DNA of 64,000 nucleotides from Colwellia piezophila ATCC BAA-637 (lineage in GTDB: Bacteria > Pseudomonadota > Gammaproteobacteria > Enterobacterales > Alteromonadaceae). This document shows, in pieces, positions 1 to 8,923 of the stretch. The DNA lies in contig NZ_KB905166.1 of the NCBI RefSeq assembly GCF_000378625.1, positions 124,001 to 188,000 of the forward strand, in the 5' to 3' direction. How positions within the stretch are numbered: position 1 is the first letter of the stretch; the number at the start of each line of letters is the position of its first letter. A program made the position numbers and the translations under genes. The notes below the pieces were generated by a model. The model was not told where the DNA came from, did no database searches, and saw nothing but the letters and a program-made list of their open reading frames with translations.

Positions 1-1
1 T

Positions 2-283
2 AAATGGCGAGAACGTTTTTCTTATCGATTCTCTGTAGAGGTTACCGCGTATTTATCGCCTGAGCGTGGCGGTAAAGGCCTTGGTACTCAGCTTTATCAA
101 CAATTATTCATTATCTTAAAAGCTCAAGGCATGCATAGCGCTATTGGGGGTATTACCTTACCTAATGCTGCCAGTGTTGCCTTGCATGAAAAATTCAATA
201 TGGAAAAGGTCGCTCACTTTAAAGACGTTGGTTTGAAGTTTAACCGTTGGTTAGACGTGGGTTACTGGCAAGTTACCCTTTAG
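2..283 (+). CDS. GNAT family N-acetyltransferase, 3' part only
   Basis: The reading frame is open from the window edge to a TAG at 281-283, so only the last 93 residues are visible. It contains the acetyl-CoA-binding signature of GNAT enzymes (SPERGGKGLGTQLY, an R/Q-x-x-G-x-G/A type loop), followed by GITLPNAASVALHEKFNM and the end RWLDVGYWQVTL. That ending is typical of the phosphinothricin/methionine-sulfoximine acetyltransferase (PAT/MddA-like) branch, which acetylates small amines with acetyl-CoA in the cytoplasm. The substrate here is not known. The N-terminus lies outside the window. A MITE-like repeat begins two bases after the stop codon. Confidence 0.8.
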   Translation, partial: KWRERFSYRFSVEVTAYLSPERGGKGLGTQLYQQLFIILKAQGMHSAIGGITLPNAASVALHEKFNMEKVAHFKDVGLKFNRWLDVGYWQVTL

Positions 284-284
284 T

Positions 285-515
285 TAACCTCAACTGTGGA
301 TAAGCAAAGTTACCCACAAAGCTATTTTAGGCGATATCAGCGTTGGTCTTCCTACCAATAACCCGTTATTGGGTAGGTATTACCGCCTTGTTATCACCAC
401 ATCTATCGCCAAAGTAAAGAGCGCGAACAAGTTCCCGCCTACTGGCAATAACCGTAGGCGGGATTTTAATCGCGCAAAAACTAAAGTTAACATTCATTCT
501 GCAGAGCTGAGGTTA
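285..515 (+). repeat. 231-bp MITE-like inverted-terminal-repeat element, copy 1
   Basis: Starts with TAACCTCAACTGTGGATAA and ends with the imperfect inverse TTCTGCAGAGCTGAGGTTA. A second copy of exactly the same length lies at 28093-28323 in the opposite orientation, and the two align along their length. It has no transposase. The outermost base pairs are TA at both ends, as expected if a TA target was duplicated (IS630/mariner style), but this is inference. A 60-codon ORF over this region is only a by-product of the repeat. Confidence 0.8.
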
Positions 516-749
516 GTTAATAAAACCTATATAGGAATTTCTTGGCTTTAACCGCAATCAGTTAACAATTTATTTACAGAGGTAACAGGTTAGTAGCCTC
601 ACTGTCAGCAAAGCCATACAGTACGGCACTTTTTTGTTGATGTTATGTACCTGCCAATAGCGGGAAATCAACGTAATTCACTTACATTTTTTAGGTGTTT
701 GTGATTTAGTACAGGTAACTATAATAAGTACTTTAAGGCCTTTCTCATC

Positions 750-3700
750 ATGTCGAAAACCATGTTATCAAGCAAATTGCTACTTTCAACGGTAGCTCTC
801 AGTGTTTTACTCGCACTGCCAAGTAGCTATAGCCAAGCAGCTGAAGCCAATAGCACAACACTAGAAACCGCCGTCGTAGCGCCAGCCAAATGGTCGGTAA
901 ATGCTCCTCAAGGTGAATTCACCACAGCAAAAATAGATGTTCGTTCTGGTACATGGATGAATGTTGATTTAAGCCCTGATGGTAAAACTATCGTCTTTGA
1001 CTTATTAGGTGATATTTACACTATGCCGGCCTCTGGCGGTGAAGCTAAGGCGTTAATGACTGACATCGCTTGGCAAATGCAACCACGCTTTAGCCCTGAT
1101 GGTAAATACATTGCCTTTACCTCTGATGAAGACGGTGGCGATAACTTATGGATCATGAAAGCAGACGGCACTGATGCTAAAGCGGTAACCACTGAAACTT
1201 TTCGTTTATTAAATAGCCCTGCATGGTCGCCAGATGGTAACTACCTTGTTGGCCGTAAACACTACACTGGTTCTCGTTCTTTAGGCGCGGGAGAAGTATG
1301 GATGTATCATAAGTCGGGCGGTAATGGCGTAATGCTAACCAAACGACCTAATGAACAAAAAGATTTAGGCGAGCCCGCATTCTCACATGACGGTAAGTAT
1401 GTCTATTTCTCACAAGATGCAACGCCAGGCAAAACCTTTCATTATTCAAAAGACTCTGAAAAAGGCATTTATAAAATTAAACGTCTTGAACTTGAAACCG
1501 GCGAAATCAAAGTGGTTGTTTCAGGTAAGGGTGGCGCGATCAGACCAACGCTTTCACCTGACGGTAAGTTCTTAGCCTTTATCAGCCGTGATGACTTTCA
1601 ATCAAATTTATATTTGTACAACCTTAAAAGTGGTGAACAAACCAAAATTTATGATGGTTTAGAGCGCGACATGCAAGAGACTTGGGCGATACATGGCGTA
1701 TACCCAACAATGGCATGGACACCTGACAGTGACGGTTTAGTTTTCTGGGCCGGGGGTAAAATTAATAAGTTATCGCTAGACTCAAAAAAAACCACCGTCA
1801 TTGATTTCCATGTAAAAACGGAAAAGAAAATTCAAACTGCGTTGCGCTTCTCACAAGACTTAGATTTAAAGTCGTTTGACACCAAAATGTTACGTGACGT
1901 TAAAGTATCACCAAACGGCAAAGTAGCTGTGTTTGAATCAATGGGGCACATCTACCGCAAAAGTTTACCCAATGGTAAACCTAAGCGTATCACCAAACAA
2001 AAAAGTCAATTTGAATTAAACCCAAGCTTTTCACGTGACGGTAAAAAAATTGTCTACGTAAGCTGGGATGATAAAAACTTAGGCCAAGTACGTGTTGTCT
2101 CTAGTCGAGGTGGTAAAGGTAAAGTTATTACCCGTGAGCCGGGTAAATACGTTGAACCTAGCTTCTCACCTGATGGTAAAACCGTAGTTTTTCGTAAAAT
2201 CAGTGGTGGTTATATTACCGATCCGATTTGGGGCTTAAACCCAGGCATTTACAAGGTATCAGCAAAAGGTGGTAAGGCTAAACTTGTCACTGAAAGTGGG
2301 GTGCAGCCACATTTTGGTGCCCGTAACGATCGTGTTTATGTGACCCGTGACGGTAAAACACCAAACTTATCTCGCATTGATCTTGATGGTCAGCACGATA
2401 CCAAATTATACCAAGGTAAATTCGCTTCAGAATACCGCGTCTCACCTGATGGTAAATCACTCGCCTTTGCCGAACGTTTTAAAGTTTTCGTTACGCCCTT
2501 TGTAGAACGAGGTGAGGTCATTGATATTGGCCCTAAATCGAAAAACTTACCGGTAGAGCAATTATCAGTACGTGCCGGTGAAGGTATAAACTGGAATGGT
2601 AAATCAAACGAGATCTACTGGAGCCTTGGTCCAAACTTATACCAAGCATCTGTAAAAGGACTGTTTGAAATTACAGGTAAAGCAGCAGAAAAGTCAGATG
2701 ACAATGCCGTAATTGAAGAAGAAGGAAAAGCCGAAGTAAAATCTAAAGCAAAAGTTACAAATTTAAGTTACCAGCAAAAAGTTGACATCCCATCAGGTCG
2801 TGTTGCCTTTGTTGGTGGTACAGTTATCACCATGGAAGGCGAGCTAGTCATTGAAAATGGTGTGGTGTTAGTAGAAGGCAATAAAATCAAGGCAGTTGGC
2901 GTTAATGGACAAGTAAAAATTCCAAGTGATACTTTCATTATTGATATTACCGGGAAAACAGTTATGCCAGGTTTAATCGATGCCCATGCTCATGGCTCAC
3001 AAGGCACTAGTGAAATAATTCCACAGCAAAACTGGAAAAACTACGCGGGATTATCATTAGGTGTTACCACCATTCATGATCCATCTAACGATACCACTGA
3101 ATTTTTTGCCGCTAGCGAAATGCAAAAAGCCGGTAAAATAGTCGCGGCACGTTTATTCTCCACCGGTGCTATTTTATATGGCGCCACTATCCCAGGTTAT
3201 ACCTCACACGTTGATAGCCTTGACGATGCTAAGTTCCACGTTGAACGTTTAAAAGCAGCAGGGGCTTTTAGTGTTAAAAGTTACAACCAACCACGTCGTA
3301 ATCAACGCCAACAGTTTATTCAAGCCGCACGTGAATTAGAAATGATGGTTGTGCCTGAAGGTGGCTCGTTACTGCAACATAACCTAACTATGGTAGTTGA
3401 TGGTCATACAACGTTAGAGCATTCAATCGCAACTGCTAAAATTTATGATGATATCAAACAATTATGGTCACAATCTGATATGGCCTACACACCAACGATG
3501 GGCGTTTCGTATGGCGGTATCTCCGGTGAACACTATTGGTACGATACCACTAATGTTTGGGAACACCCGCGTTTAAGTAAATATGTACCAAGTGAGTTTT
3601 TAGACCCGCGCTCAATGCGCCGTACAAAAGCGCCATTACATCATTACAACCATTTTAATGTCGCGAAAGTAGCCAAGGAAATGCAAGACTTAGGTGTTGA

Positions 3701-4034
3701 AGTTAACGCCGGTGGTCATGGTCAACGTGAGGGTTTAGCAATGCACTGGGAAATGTGGATGATGGCGCAAGGCGGTATGACACCGCTACAAGCTATTCGT
3801 ACCGCCACTATTTCACCAGCACGTACTTTAGGTTTAGACAAAGATATTGGCTCATTAACCGTTGGTAAGTTAGCGGATATCATCGTTGTTGATGGTGACG
3901 TTACTAAAGATATTCGTTTAAGTGATAAAGTAACTCATACCATGATAAATGGCCGTTTATACAACGCTGAAACCATGAATGAGATTGGTAACTACGATAA
4001 CAAACGTGAAAAATTCTACTTTGAAGAGAAGTAG
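750..4034 (+). CDS. Secreted TolB-like beta-propeller / amidohydrolase fusion
   Basis: This 1094-residue protein has an N-terminal signal peptide (hydrophobic core about residues 10-25, cleavage near SQAA). Next come many WD40/PD40 (TolB-like) blades marked by repeated SPDGK motifs through about residue 600. A C-terminal metal-dependent amidohydrolase domain begins near residue 690 (VAFVGGTVITMEGE). The first metal-binding HxH is in GLIDAHAHG at about residues 740-747. A candidate bridging lysine is in FSVKSYNQ (about 840), and further histidines lie in TTLEHS and NAGGHGQ. Such fusions are common in Alteromonadales and are annotated as imidazolonepropionase-like or prolidase-like hydrolases; the true substrate is unknown. 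A strong terminator follows at 4105. It appears monocistronic. Confidence 0.88.
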   Translation: MSKTMLSSKLLLSTVALSVLLALPSSYSQAAEANSTTLETAVVAPAKWSVNAPQGEFTTAKIDVRSGTWMNVDLSPDGKTIVFDLLGDIYTMPASGGEAKALMTDIAWQMQPRFSPDGKYIAFTSDEDGGDNLWIMKADGTDAKAVTTETFRLLNSPAWSPDGNYLVGRKHYTGSRSLGAGEVWMYHKSGGNGVMLTKRPNEQKDLGEPAFSHDGKYVYFSQDATPGKTFHYSKDSEKGIYKIKRLELETGEIKVVVSGKGGAIRPTLSPDGKFLAFISRDDFQSNLYLYNLKSGEQTKIYDGLERDMQETWAIHGVYPTMAWTPDSDGLVFWAGGKINKLSLDSKKTTVIDFHVKTEKKIQTALRFSQDLDLKSFDTKMLRDVKVSPNGKVAVFESMGHIYRKSLPNGKPKRITKQKSQFELNPSFSRDGKKIVYVSWDDKNLGQVRVVSSRGGKGKVITREPGKYVEPSFSPDGKTVVFRKISGGYITDPIWGLNPGIYKVSAKGGKAKLVTESGVQPHFGARNDRVYVTRDGKTPNLSRIDLDGQHDTKLYQGKFASEYRVSPDGKSLAFAERFKVFVTPFVERGEVIDIGPKSKNLPVEQLSVRAGEGINWNGKSNEIYWSLGPNLYQASVKGLFEITGKAAEKSDDNAVIEEEGKAEVKSKAKVTNLSYQQKVDIPSGRVAFVGGTVITMEGELVIENGVVLVEGNKIKAVGVNGQVKIPSDTFIIDITGKTVMPGLIDAHAHGSQGTSEIIPQQNWKNYAGLSLGVTTIHDPSNDTTEFFAASEMQKAGKIVAARLFSTGAILYGATIPGYTSHVDSLDDAKFHVERLKAAGAFSVKSYNQPRRNQRQQFIQAARELEMMVVPEGGSLLQHNLTMVVDGHTTLEHSIATAKIYDDIKQLWSQSDMAYTPTMGVSYGGISGEHYWYDTTNVWEHPRLSKYVPSEFLDPRSMRRTKAPLHHYNHFNVAKVAKEMQDLGVEVNAGGHGQREGLAMHWEMWMMAQGGMTPLQAIRTATISPARTLGLDKDIGSLTVGKLADIIVVDGDVTKDIRLSDKVTHTMINGRLYNAETMNEIGNYDNKREKFYFEEK

Positions 4035-4104
4035 TTTAATTAGGTTTAGTTTAGTTATGTAGAGAGTACCGTTAATACTTCCACCTAACCGATAGAGTAA
4101 AACC

Positions 4105-4135
4105 AAAGCCAGTAAGTAAACCTTACTGGCTTTTT
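4105..4135 (+). terminator. Rho-independent terminator after the amidohydrolase gene
   Basis: A 12-bp perfect stem AAAGCCAGTAAG / CTTACTGGCTTT with a 5-base loop, followed by a T run. It lies 70 bp after the stop codon of the amidohydrolase. Confidence 0.9.
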
Positions 4136-4232
4136 ATCTTTAGTAGATACCGTTTTTTGTCTAGTTATGGCAAGATCACACACTAACAAAGAGCAAACAT
4201 CAAGTAAGAAAACTTTAAAAGGAAATTAACGA

Positions 4233-4448
4233 ATGCGAAAGAGCTTACAAGCAAAGATAATTGCCGTGTGTGATAAAAAGATTGCCCAGAAGGGCACTAC
4301 TGTCGGTTTATCATTTTATGCCTTTTTTGCCAACAAAAATGATGATCCGGAGTTATTAATGGAAGCGGCAACGTGGTGGATCATGACCCATAAACTAGAT
4401 CACTTTGAAAAAGCAGTTAAAATTAAAACCATGGTAATGGCTGAGTAG
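4233..4448 (+). CDS. Small conserved protein, DUF6500-like
   Basis: A 71-residue soluble protein beginning MRKSLQAKIIAVCDKKIAQ, with the central segment VGLSFYAFFANKNDDPELL and the end HFEKAVKIKTM. I associate this pattern with the small uncharacterised DUF6500 family, from memory only. A good ribosome-binding site (AAAGGAAA) lies 8-9 bases before the ATG. There are no membrane segments or metal motifs. The next gene starts 30-60 bp downstream on the same strand, so the two may be co-transcribed. Function unknown. Confidence 0.75.
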   Translation: MRKSLQAKIIAVCDKKIAQKGTTVGLSFYAFFANKNDDPELLMEAATWWIMTHKLDHFEKAVKIKTMVMAE

Positions 4449-4478
4449 TAAAATTATCTACCTTAACAATTTAAAAAG

Positions 4479-5093
4479 ATGGGGCATCTAAATGCTCATA
4501 GGATTACCGTGCAGACACTTTCTCAAATCATAAATTCCGTTGACTTTGATGGCACTATCGAAATGTCGTATTCGCTGTATCAAAGCAGCCGTAAGCGGCA
4601 TTACCCGCTTATATCTGATATAAAACTTGTTGGCGATGGGCATGAAGTACGTCGTATGACCGCATGGATAAGTCAACACTTTCCAGTTATACGGCTAACC
4701 CAGGAGGTTTTCTATGATAACGCGGAAGACTATAACAGAGCGGCAATAGAAGAAAGGGGCGAAGCTGCATTATCTGCTTATGGTAAATTTCGTTACGATG
4801 AGTTTTGGCGAATTTCCAGTGCACTTTCTACAGCGGTAGGTTTTAGTAACTTGTTTGATGTTGATCATGCAAAAAGCATCAAAGAAAATGGCATTGCCGC
4901 AATTGAACCAGATAACCTGAACCTCATGCTGTTTAGAGCGAATAAGAAAAAAAGTGCTAAGTCACATCCTCGTTATTCTTGGGCACGGCAAGAAGAAGTT
5001 ATTTGGTCATCAATCAAAGCGGTCACTGAACTAACCAGTGATGATGAACGTGTGGTAGAACTTTTAGTACAGCAATTAAAAAGTTTGTATTAA
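4479..5093 (+). CDS. Hypothetical protein
   Basis: Up to 204 residues, no recognised family. It is soluble, with mixed charge and no signal peptide. The region HFPVIRLTQEVFYDNAEDYN and the C-terminal RYSWARQEEVIWSSI suggest a globular fold. The ATG at 4479 has no convincing ribosome-binding site. A GTG at 4509, preceded by TAGGA at 6-7 bases, would give a 194-residue protein starting VQTLSQIINSVD and is a plausible alternative start. It lies just downstream of the DUF6500-like gene. Confidence 0.65.
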   Translation: MGHLNAHRITVQTLSQIINSVDFDGTIEMSYSLYQSSRKRHYPLISDIKLVGDGHEVRRMTAWISQHFPVIRLTQEVFYDNAEDYNRAAIEERGEAALSAYGKFRYDEFWRISSALSTAVGFSNLFDVDHAKSIKENGIAAIEPDNLNLMLFRANKKKSAKSHPRYSWARQEEVIWSSIKAVTELTSDDERVVELLVQQLKSLY

Positions 5094-5260
5094 CACTTCA
5101 ACTAACCCGATATTATGCTTTATGGTGCATACCGTGACACAGGAAAAAACATGAAGATGGCAGAGAAGCTGAAATTGGTTTATCAACCAGTGAGTGTTGG
5201 TTGCTAATATAAGCTTTTCACTTTAGCTTTAACTATAGCTTTAATAGAAAGTGGTATTGT

Positions 5261-5908
5261 ATGAGTTCTCAGCAAAATCAGTTAAATCAGCGAAGGCAGT
5301 TAAGACCATTGACGAACGAAAATACTGGTCTGATTGTCGTTGATGTGCAAGGAAATCTTGCCCATAGGGTACATGACAGTGCCAGTTTGATTGCCAATTG
5401 CGCAACGTTAATTAAAGGCGCGCAAGCACTGGGCTTACCTATTATTTGGTTAGAACAGAACCCCGAGAAACTTGGGGCAACGGTGAGTGAATTATCGACC
5501 TTGCTCAGTGCACAATCGCCAATCATAAAATTTAGCTTTAACGCTGGCGCAGAGCCGAAATTCATCTCCGCAATTAATCAGGCAGTTACTCATGCTAACA
5601 CTAATGAAAATAGTGTTGCTGCTAAAGGAACGGCAAACATCGATTCCAAGATAGATAACTGGCTTATGTGTGATATCGAAGCGCATATTTGTGTCTATCA
5701 AACAGCACAGCATTTACAACAATCTGGCTTTAATGTTCAGTTAGTACAAGATTGTATTTCCTCGCGCACCCTTGCCAACAAAACCCTAGCAATAAACAAA
5801 CTCTCTCAAAGTGGCGCTGAACTTACCGGTTTAGAAATGTGTTTGTACGAGCTAGTAAAAGATTGTCGAGAGCCAGCGTTTAAAGATATTTTAGCGCTCA
5901 TCAGGTAG
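5261..5908 (+). CDS. Isochorismatase-family cysteine hydrolase
   Basis: A 215-residue cytoplasmic hydrolase of the isochorismatase/nicotinamidase (YcaC-like) superfamily. The catalytic triad is visible: Asp in LIVVDVQGNL, Lys in SPIIKFSFNA, and the nucleophile Cys in CDIEAHICVYQTAQ. A low-complexity insertion (about residues 108-128, THANTNENSVAAKG) separates the Lys and Cys segments. The substrate cannot be told from sequence. A decayed fragment of a related gene, with the same IEAHICVY core, lies at 7758-7892. The gene stands alone between intergenic regions of 150 and 400 bp. Confidence 0.85.
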   Translation: MSSQQNQLNQRRQLRPLTNENTGLIVVDVQGNLAHRVHDSASLIANCATLIKGAQALGLPIIWLEQNPEKLGATVSELSTLLSAQSPIIKFSFNAGAEPKFISAINQAVTHANTNENSVAAKGTANIDSKIDNWLMCDIEAHICVYQTAQHLQQSGFNVQLVQDCISSRTLANKTLAINKLSQSGAELTGLEMCLYELVKDCREPAFKDILALIR

Positions 5909-6005
5909 TCATTAGGCAATATGAGCAGAAGTAATGCGCAGAGAGTAAACACATAACACCATGATTAATACTTTCATCACAAGCTTATGAAGGCGTTCAT
6001 CCATA

Positions 6006-6274
6006 ATATACCCAAGCTACTTCAAGATACTCGTTTCAGGACGACTGAGCGATTCATAATCAAGGCGGGTATTCTATTAATGGTTATTCCCTTAATTTCA
6101 TACGCAACGATGAATATGATTTTCTCATCCGTCCCCGTAGGGCTGGTTTAGAAACGTTTTATCCTTCGTGATTGATTTCGACAAGGGAATAACCATTCTC
6201 TTCAATCAATGCCTAGCCTAAAGACGTTTTTAATTCCAGCTGAATCCTGCATCTTGAGGTTGTTTGGGTATATA
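6006..6274. repeat. Dispersed ~270-bp repeat with terminal inverted repeats, copy A
   Basis: The left end ATATACCCAAGCTACTTCAA mirrors the right end TTGAGGTTGTTTGGGTATAT. Inside, the segment around 6161-6220 is the reverse complement of 12188-12235 (shared core GGTTATTCCCTTGTC flanked by GCATTGATTGAAGAGAAT). No coding capacity is visible. It fills most of the gap between the isochorismatase gene and the YkgJ-like gene. Confidence 0.75.
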
Positions 6275-6313
6275 ACCCCGTAACCTTGTGGTCCGCGACT
6301 AAAAGTTTATTTT

Positions 6314-6715
6314 TTAACTACAACAGGCCGGGCGACTATCTTGCATTAGGATATCTAGTTTTACCTGCGCTTGTTTTTGGTGTTCAATATCAATTACTTC
6401 AATCATTTCACACTCATCTCTAATCATTTCAGCAATGAGACTCGGATAATGACGGCAATCTTCCGGTCTGTCTTGATAAATGCTACAGGTATATAGGTTA
6501 GGCGCGAGTGGGGTCTTCTTGGGCGCGATTTCAAGAAACGGACAACGTTCAAGGGGTAAACCTGACTTAGGGTCGAACCATATCTGGTTATTTTTCACAT
6601 AGTCGAAGATCTCCGGATTAAATATCTCCCAAAGGTCTATTTCATCTTGTGTTGCTGCAAGATCGCCACCGCCGTATTTAATACAACATTTCCCACATTG
6701 ATTACAGTCTTTCAT
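6314..6715 (-). CDS. YkgJ-type cysteine-cluster (zinc/iron-chelating) protein
   Basis: A 133-residue protein starting MKDCNQCGKCCIKYGGG, the CxxCxxCC cluster that defines the YkgJ/UPF0153 family of putative Fe-S or zinc-binding proteins. It is followed by ERCPFLE and the YTCSIYQDRPEDCRHYP block with further conserved cysteines. The C-terminus ends in ACCS. Role unknown; the family is proposed to chelate metal, and some members act in rRNA or flagellin modification contexts not seen here. The gene is alone on the minus strand. Confidence 0.85.
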   Translation of the reverse strand: MKDCNQCGKCCIKYGGGDLAATQDEIDLWEIFNPEIFDYVKNNQIWFDPKSGLPLERCPFLEIAPKKTPLAPNLYTCSIYQDRPEDCRHYPSLIAEMIRDECEMIEVIDIEHQKQAQVKLDILMQDSRPACCS

Positions 6716-6933
6716 AGTATTGGCATAGCTCGCTAATTATTAAGGTCTAAGCAAACCTATTGTATCACTGATGAGAGTGAGACTGGTGAATGGGACTTAT
6801 TTTGCAATAAAGTGACTTTTTATTGAGTATTTATAAAATATCTCACAGACAGCCCATTCAACAGTCGACTATTTATCACGTTACGTTATACTGCCGCGCT
6901 TAAACCAAGTATTTCATTTTAGCGGAGAACATT

Positions 6934-7266
6934 ATGCACGATCTTTATTACAAAGGACGTATCCACACCAGACATAACCATGTAACCACAGGTTATAATA
7001 ATAAGCGTGCCGTTAAGCTTGGTAGTGAAAAACATCCATTAACGTTAGTTGTTAATAGTGAAGAAAGAAAAGTAGCTGTCGCTTTGATAGTAAGCGAAAA
7101 TGATTTATTTGCTGAAATCACCGTTGATAGTGCAGTTGAAGAAAATATTCTTGAACTTGATGGTTTTTTAAACAAGCCAACCACCACTCGTTTTGATAAA
7201 ACGCCAAACCGTAATGATCCTTGTTCATGTGGTAGTGGTAAAAAATATAAAAAGTGTTGTGGATAG
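6934..7266 (+). CDS. SWIM/SEC-C motif protein, PBPRA1643 family
   Basis: A 110-residue protein whose C-terminus is a SEC-C zinc-binding motif (NDPCSCGSGKKYKKCC). The N-terminus YYKGRIHTRHNHVTTGY matches the small SEC-C family named after PBPRA1643 of marine gammaproteobacteria, as I remember it. SEC-C motifs bind zinc and mediate protein contact, as in SecA with SecB or ribosomes. A ribosome-binding site (AGCGGAG) precedes the ATG by about 8 bases. A terminator follows directly. Confidence 0.85.
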   Translation: MHDLYYKGRIHTRHNHVTTGYNNKRAVKLGSEKHPLTLVVNSEERKVAVALIVSENDLFAEITVDSAVEENILELDGFLNKPTTTRFDKTPNRNDPCSCGSGKKYKKCCG

Positions 7267-7289
7267 CAACGTTTTATCCGCGCTATCTA

Positions 7290-7332
7290 AACGAATACTG
7301 CTCACGATTTGTCAGCAGTATTCGTTAATTTT
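7290..7332 (+). terminator. Terminator after the SEC-C gene
   Basis: A perfect 13-bp stem AACGAATACTGCT / AGCAGTATTCGTT with an 11-base loop, followed by AATTTTT. It begins 23 bp after the stop codon. Confidence 0.85.
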
Positions 7333-7371
7333 TAAAGTAATGAGAAGTAAACTTCGCATTAACTAAAAGCT

Positions 7372-7624
7372 TTAATCTAACTGTTTGCCATATACAGCGG
7401 GTCGGTCGACAAACCCATAAAAAAGTATCGGTGCCAAAGGAACTGCCTGATAATGGATTATTGCCCACATAGGTTAATACTTCTGCATTGGTGATGTTTT
7501 TACCAAACAGCGTAATATTCCAATTTTCACCCTCAAGTGCAATACGCATATCGACCTTGTTATAAGCGTCAATTTCATAAAGCGGATTTAAGTTAACATC
7601 AACATTTTGTTTTCCGCTGCCCAA
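7372..7624 (-). pseudogene. Remnant of a TonB-dependent receptor C-terminus, frameshifted
   Basis: The minus-strand frame encodes NPLYEIDAYNKVDMRIAL, NWNITLFGKNITNAEVLTY and then a shifted tail. These are the last beta-strands of a TonB-dependent outer-membrane receptor. After FGTDT a run of six T shifts the frame. Removing one T restores FYGFVDRPAVYGKQLD and a stop at 7372, the standard end of this family. The rest of the receptor (normally 700+ residues) is missing. The upstream 90 bp are open in a third frame (FIVHISGYPLIDG) and may be another fragment. This is a dead gene. Confidence 0.8.
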
Positions 7625-7757
7625 TAAGTGACGGCAATCTCCATAGTGAATTTCTCATTACCATCAATCAATGGATAGCCGCTAATATGCACAATGAACT
7701 CTGTGCTAGAAACTAACCCCAAGAACGTTGCGCAGAAAGCTATCTGAGCAGGGCACA

Positions 7758-7892
7758 AGTTTTACCAGCATAGTGAAAGAGCTACGTTGTAGCGCCGCTA
7801 AAAAATTAATAACCGAAACGCAATTGACAATTGAAGCGCATATTTGCGTATACCTGACGGCACTTAATCTAACAAAACCTGCCTTCGTTTAA
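7758..7892 (+). pseudogene. Remnant of an isochorismatase-family gene
   Basis: The open frame ends with LTIEAHICVYLTALNLTKPA and then a stop. The IEAHICVY core is the nucleophile-cysteine segment of isochorismatase-like hydrolases and matches the intact gene at 5261-5908 (DIEAHICVYQTAQ) in both protein and DNA. The catalytic Asp and Lys segments are missing and the reading stops early, so this is a decayed paralogue fragment. The flanking 7893-8258 shows nothing else that I can identify. Confidence 0.7.
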
Positions 7893-8258
7893 GTACGGTT
7901 TAGTCAACTTTAGTTGCTCGCTTATTTTTTAGGTGGGCCATGCGGTGCTAAAACAAGCAACAGTGAGTAAAGTCTGTCTACTAATCGACCAATACCATGG
8001 GTTTGTTTTTTGGCTGTGAGCAGTGAGGGTCAGTAGTATTGTTATCCCAATGTATCGAAAAGCATCGTTGACACTTTTATTTCTAATTGATTAATTTTTA
8101 TCATAAAAGCGTGTTTTTTAAACGTTATTGTCAAATCTGCCTTGATGTTTAAATTTGTTACATTAATTAAGTCATTAATCACGCTTAAAGGTAGCATTCT
8201 GCCTCACTTTAGATTAAATTTGCTTCCCTAAATTTACTACAGTTAACAAGAGCGCCTT

Positions 8259-8477
8259 ATGTTAGAAAATACTCTCCCTCAACTCGAACAACTGGTTTCA
8301 GATATTATTGAAAAAAATAACCAACTTAAAAGCCAAGTAGCCGAACTAGAGCAGCAAAAATCAGTACTTATTGATGAAAATGAAACTTTGCAACTTGAAG
8401 CGCTTGACGGTGAAGAAAAACAAAAGCAGACCAACGATGTTTTAACAAACCTTTTAGGTAAGTTACAAAGCGCATAA
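8259..8477 (+). CDS. ZapB-like coiled-coil protein (TIGR02449 type)
   Basis: A 72-residue, almost entirely alpha-helical coiled coil (NQLKSQVAELEQQKSVLIDENETLQLEAL) with regular heptad leucines. It sits 11 bp before zapA on the same strand. This is the usual place of the TIGR02449 family of ZapB-like proteins in gammaproteobacteria. By analogy it may help organise the Z-ring with ZapA; that role is inferred from context and fold. A moderate ribosome-binding site (AAGAG) precedes the ATG. Confidence 0.8.
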   Translation: MLENTLPQLEQLVSDIIEKNNQLKSQVAELEQQKSVLIDENETLQLEALDGEEKQKQTNDVLTNLLGKLQSA

Positions 8478-8488
8478 GAGGTTGATTA

Positions 8489-8770
8489 ATGATTACAGAA
8501 GACTCTAAAGGCATCAGCGTGGTAATTATGGGCAGGCAACATCAGTTTACTTGCTCAGCTGAACAGGCAGAGGATTTAAATCAAGCCGCTAGTAACCTCG
8601 CGGATATGTGTGAAAAAATTAAACACAGTGCCGGTAACGCTAATAGCGAACGTGCTTTGTTGGTAGCCTCAATTAACTTAAGTTATTCGTTGTTAATGGC
8701 GAATAATAAAATTGATCGTTATCACCTAGGGCAAGATGCTTTAATTTCCACATTAAAAAGCGCTTTATAA
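8489..8770 (+). CDS. zapA: Cell division protein ZapA
   Basis: A 93-residue ZapA. The N-terminal globular part (ISVVIMGRQHQFTCSAEQAEDLNQAA) is followed by a helical C-terminus (NSERALLVASINLSYSLLMANN). ZapA binds FtsZ and bundles its filaments at midcell. An AGAGG ribosome-binding site lies before the ATG. It is preceded closely by the ZapB-like gene and followed by minCDE, a grouping of Z-ring regulators. The 6S RNA gene often found after zapA is not seen in the short gap that follows. Confidence 0.9.
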   Translation: MITEDSKGISVVIMGRQHQFTCSAEQAEDLNQAASNLADMCEKIKHSAGNANSERALLVASINLSYSLLMANNKIDRYHLGQDALISTLKSAL

Positions 8771-8923
8771 ATACTTCATTATTTCAATATCGTGCTTTTT
8801 ATAGGCCAACACTTATAGAAAGCGACGATACTAGTGCCTTTATGTTTGGGTACTTTATATAGACCCTATATAGAGTTACTTTAATTGATGGATGGCGCTG
8901 ACAATTTTAGGGAAACCCTCTTT

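Noticed and set aside
369..551. A 60-codon ORF after the acetyltransferase
   Set aside because: It lies mostly inside the 231-bp MITE-like repeat, has no ribosome-binding site and no protein-like features.
4488..4679. A minus-strand 63-codon ORF inside the hypothetical gene at 4479
   Set aside because: It is an antisense shadow of the plus-strand gene.
8771..8923. Possible 6S RNA gene after zapA
   Set aside because: The gap to minC is too short for a ~180-nt 6S RNA, and no long hairpin with the open bubble is visible.
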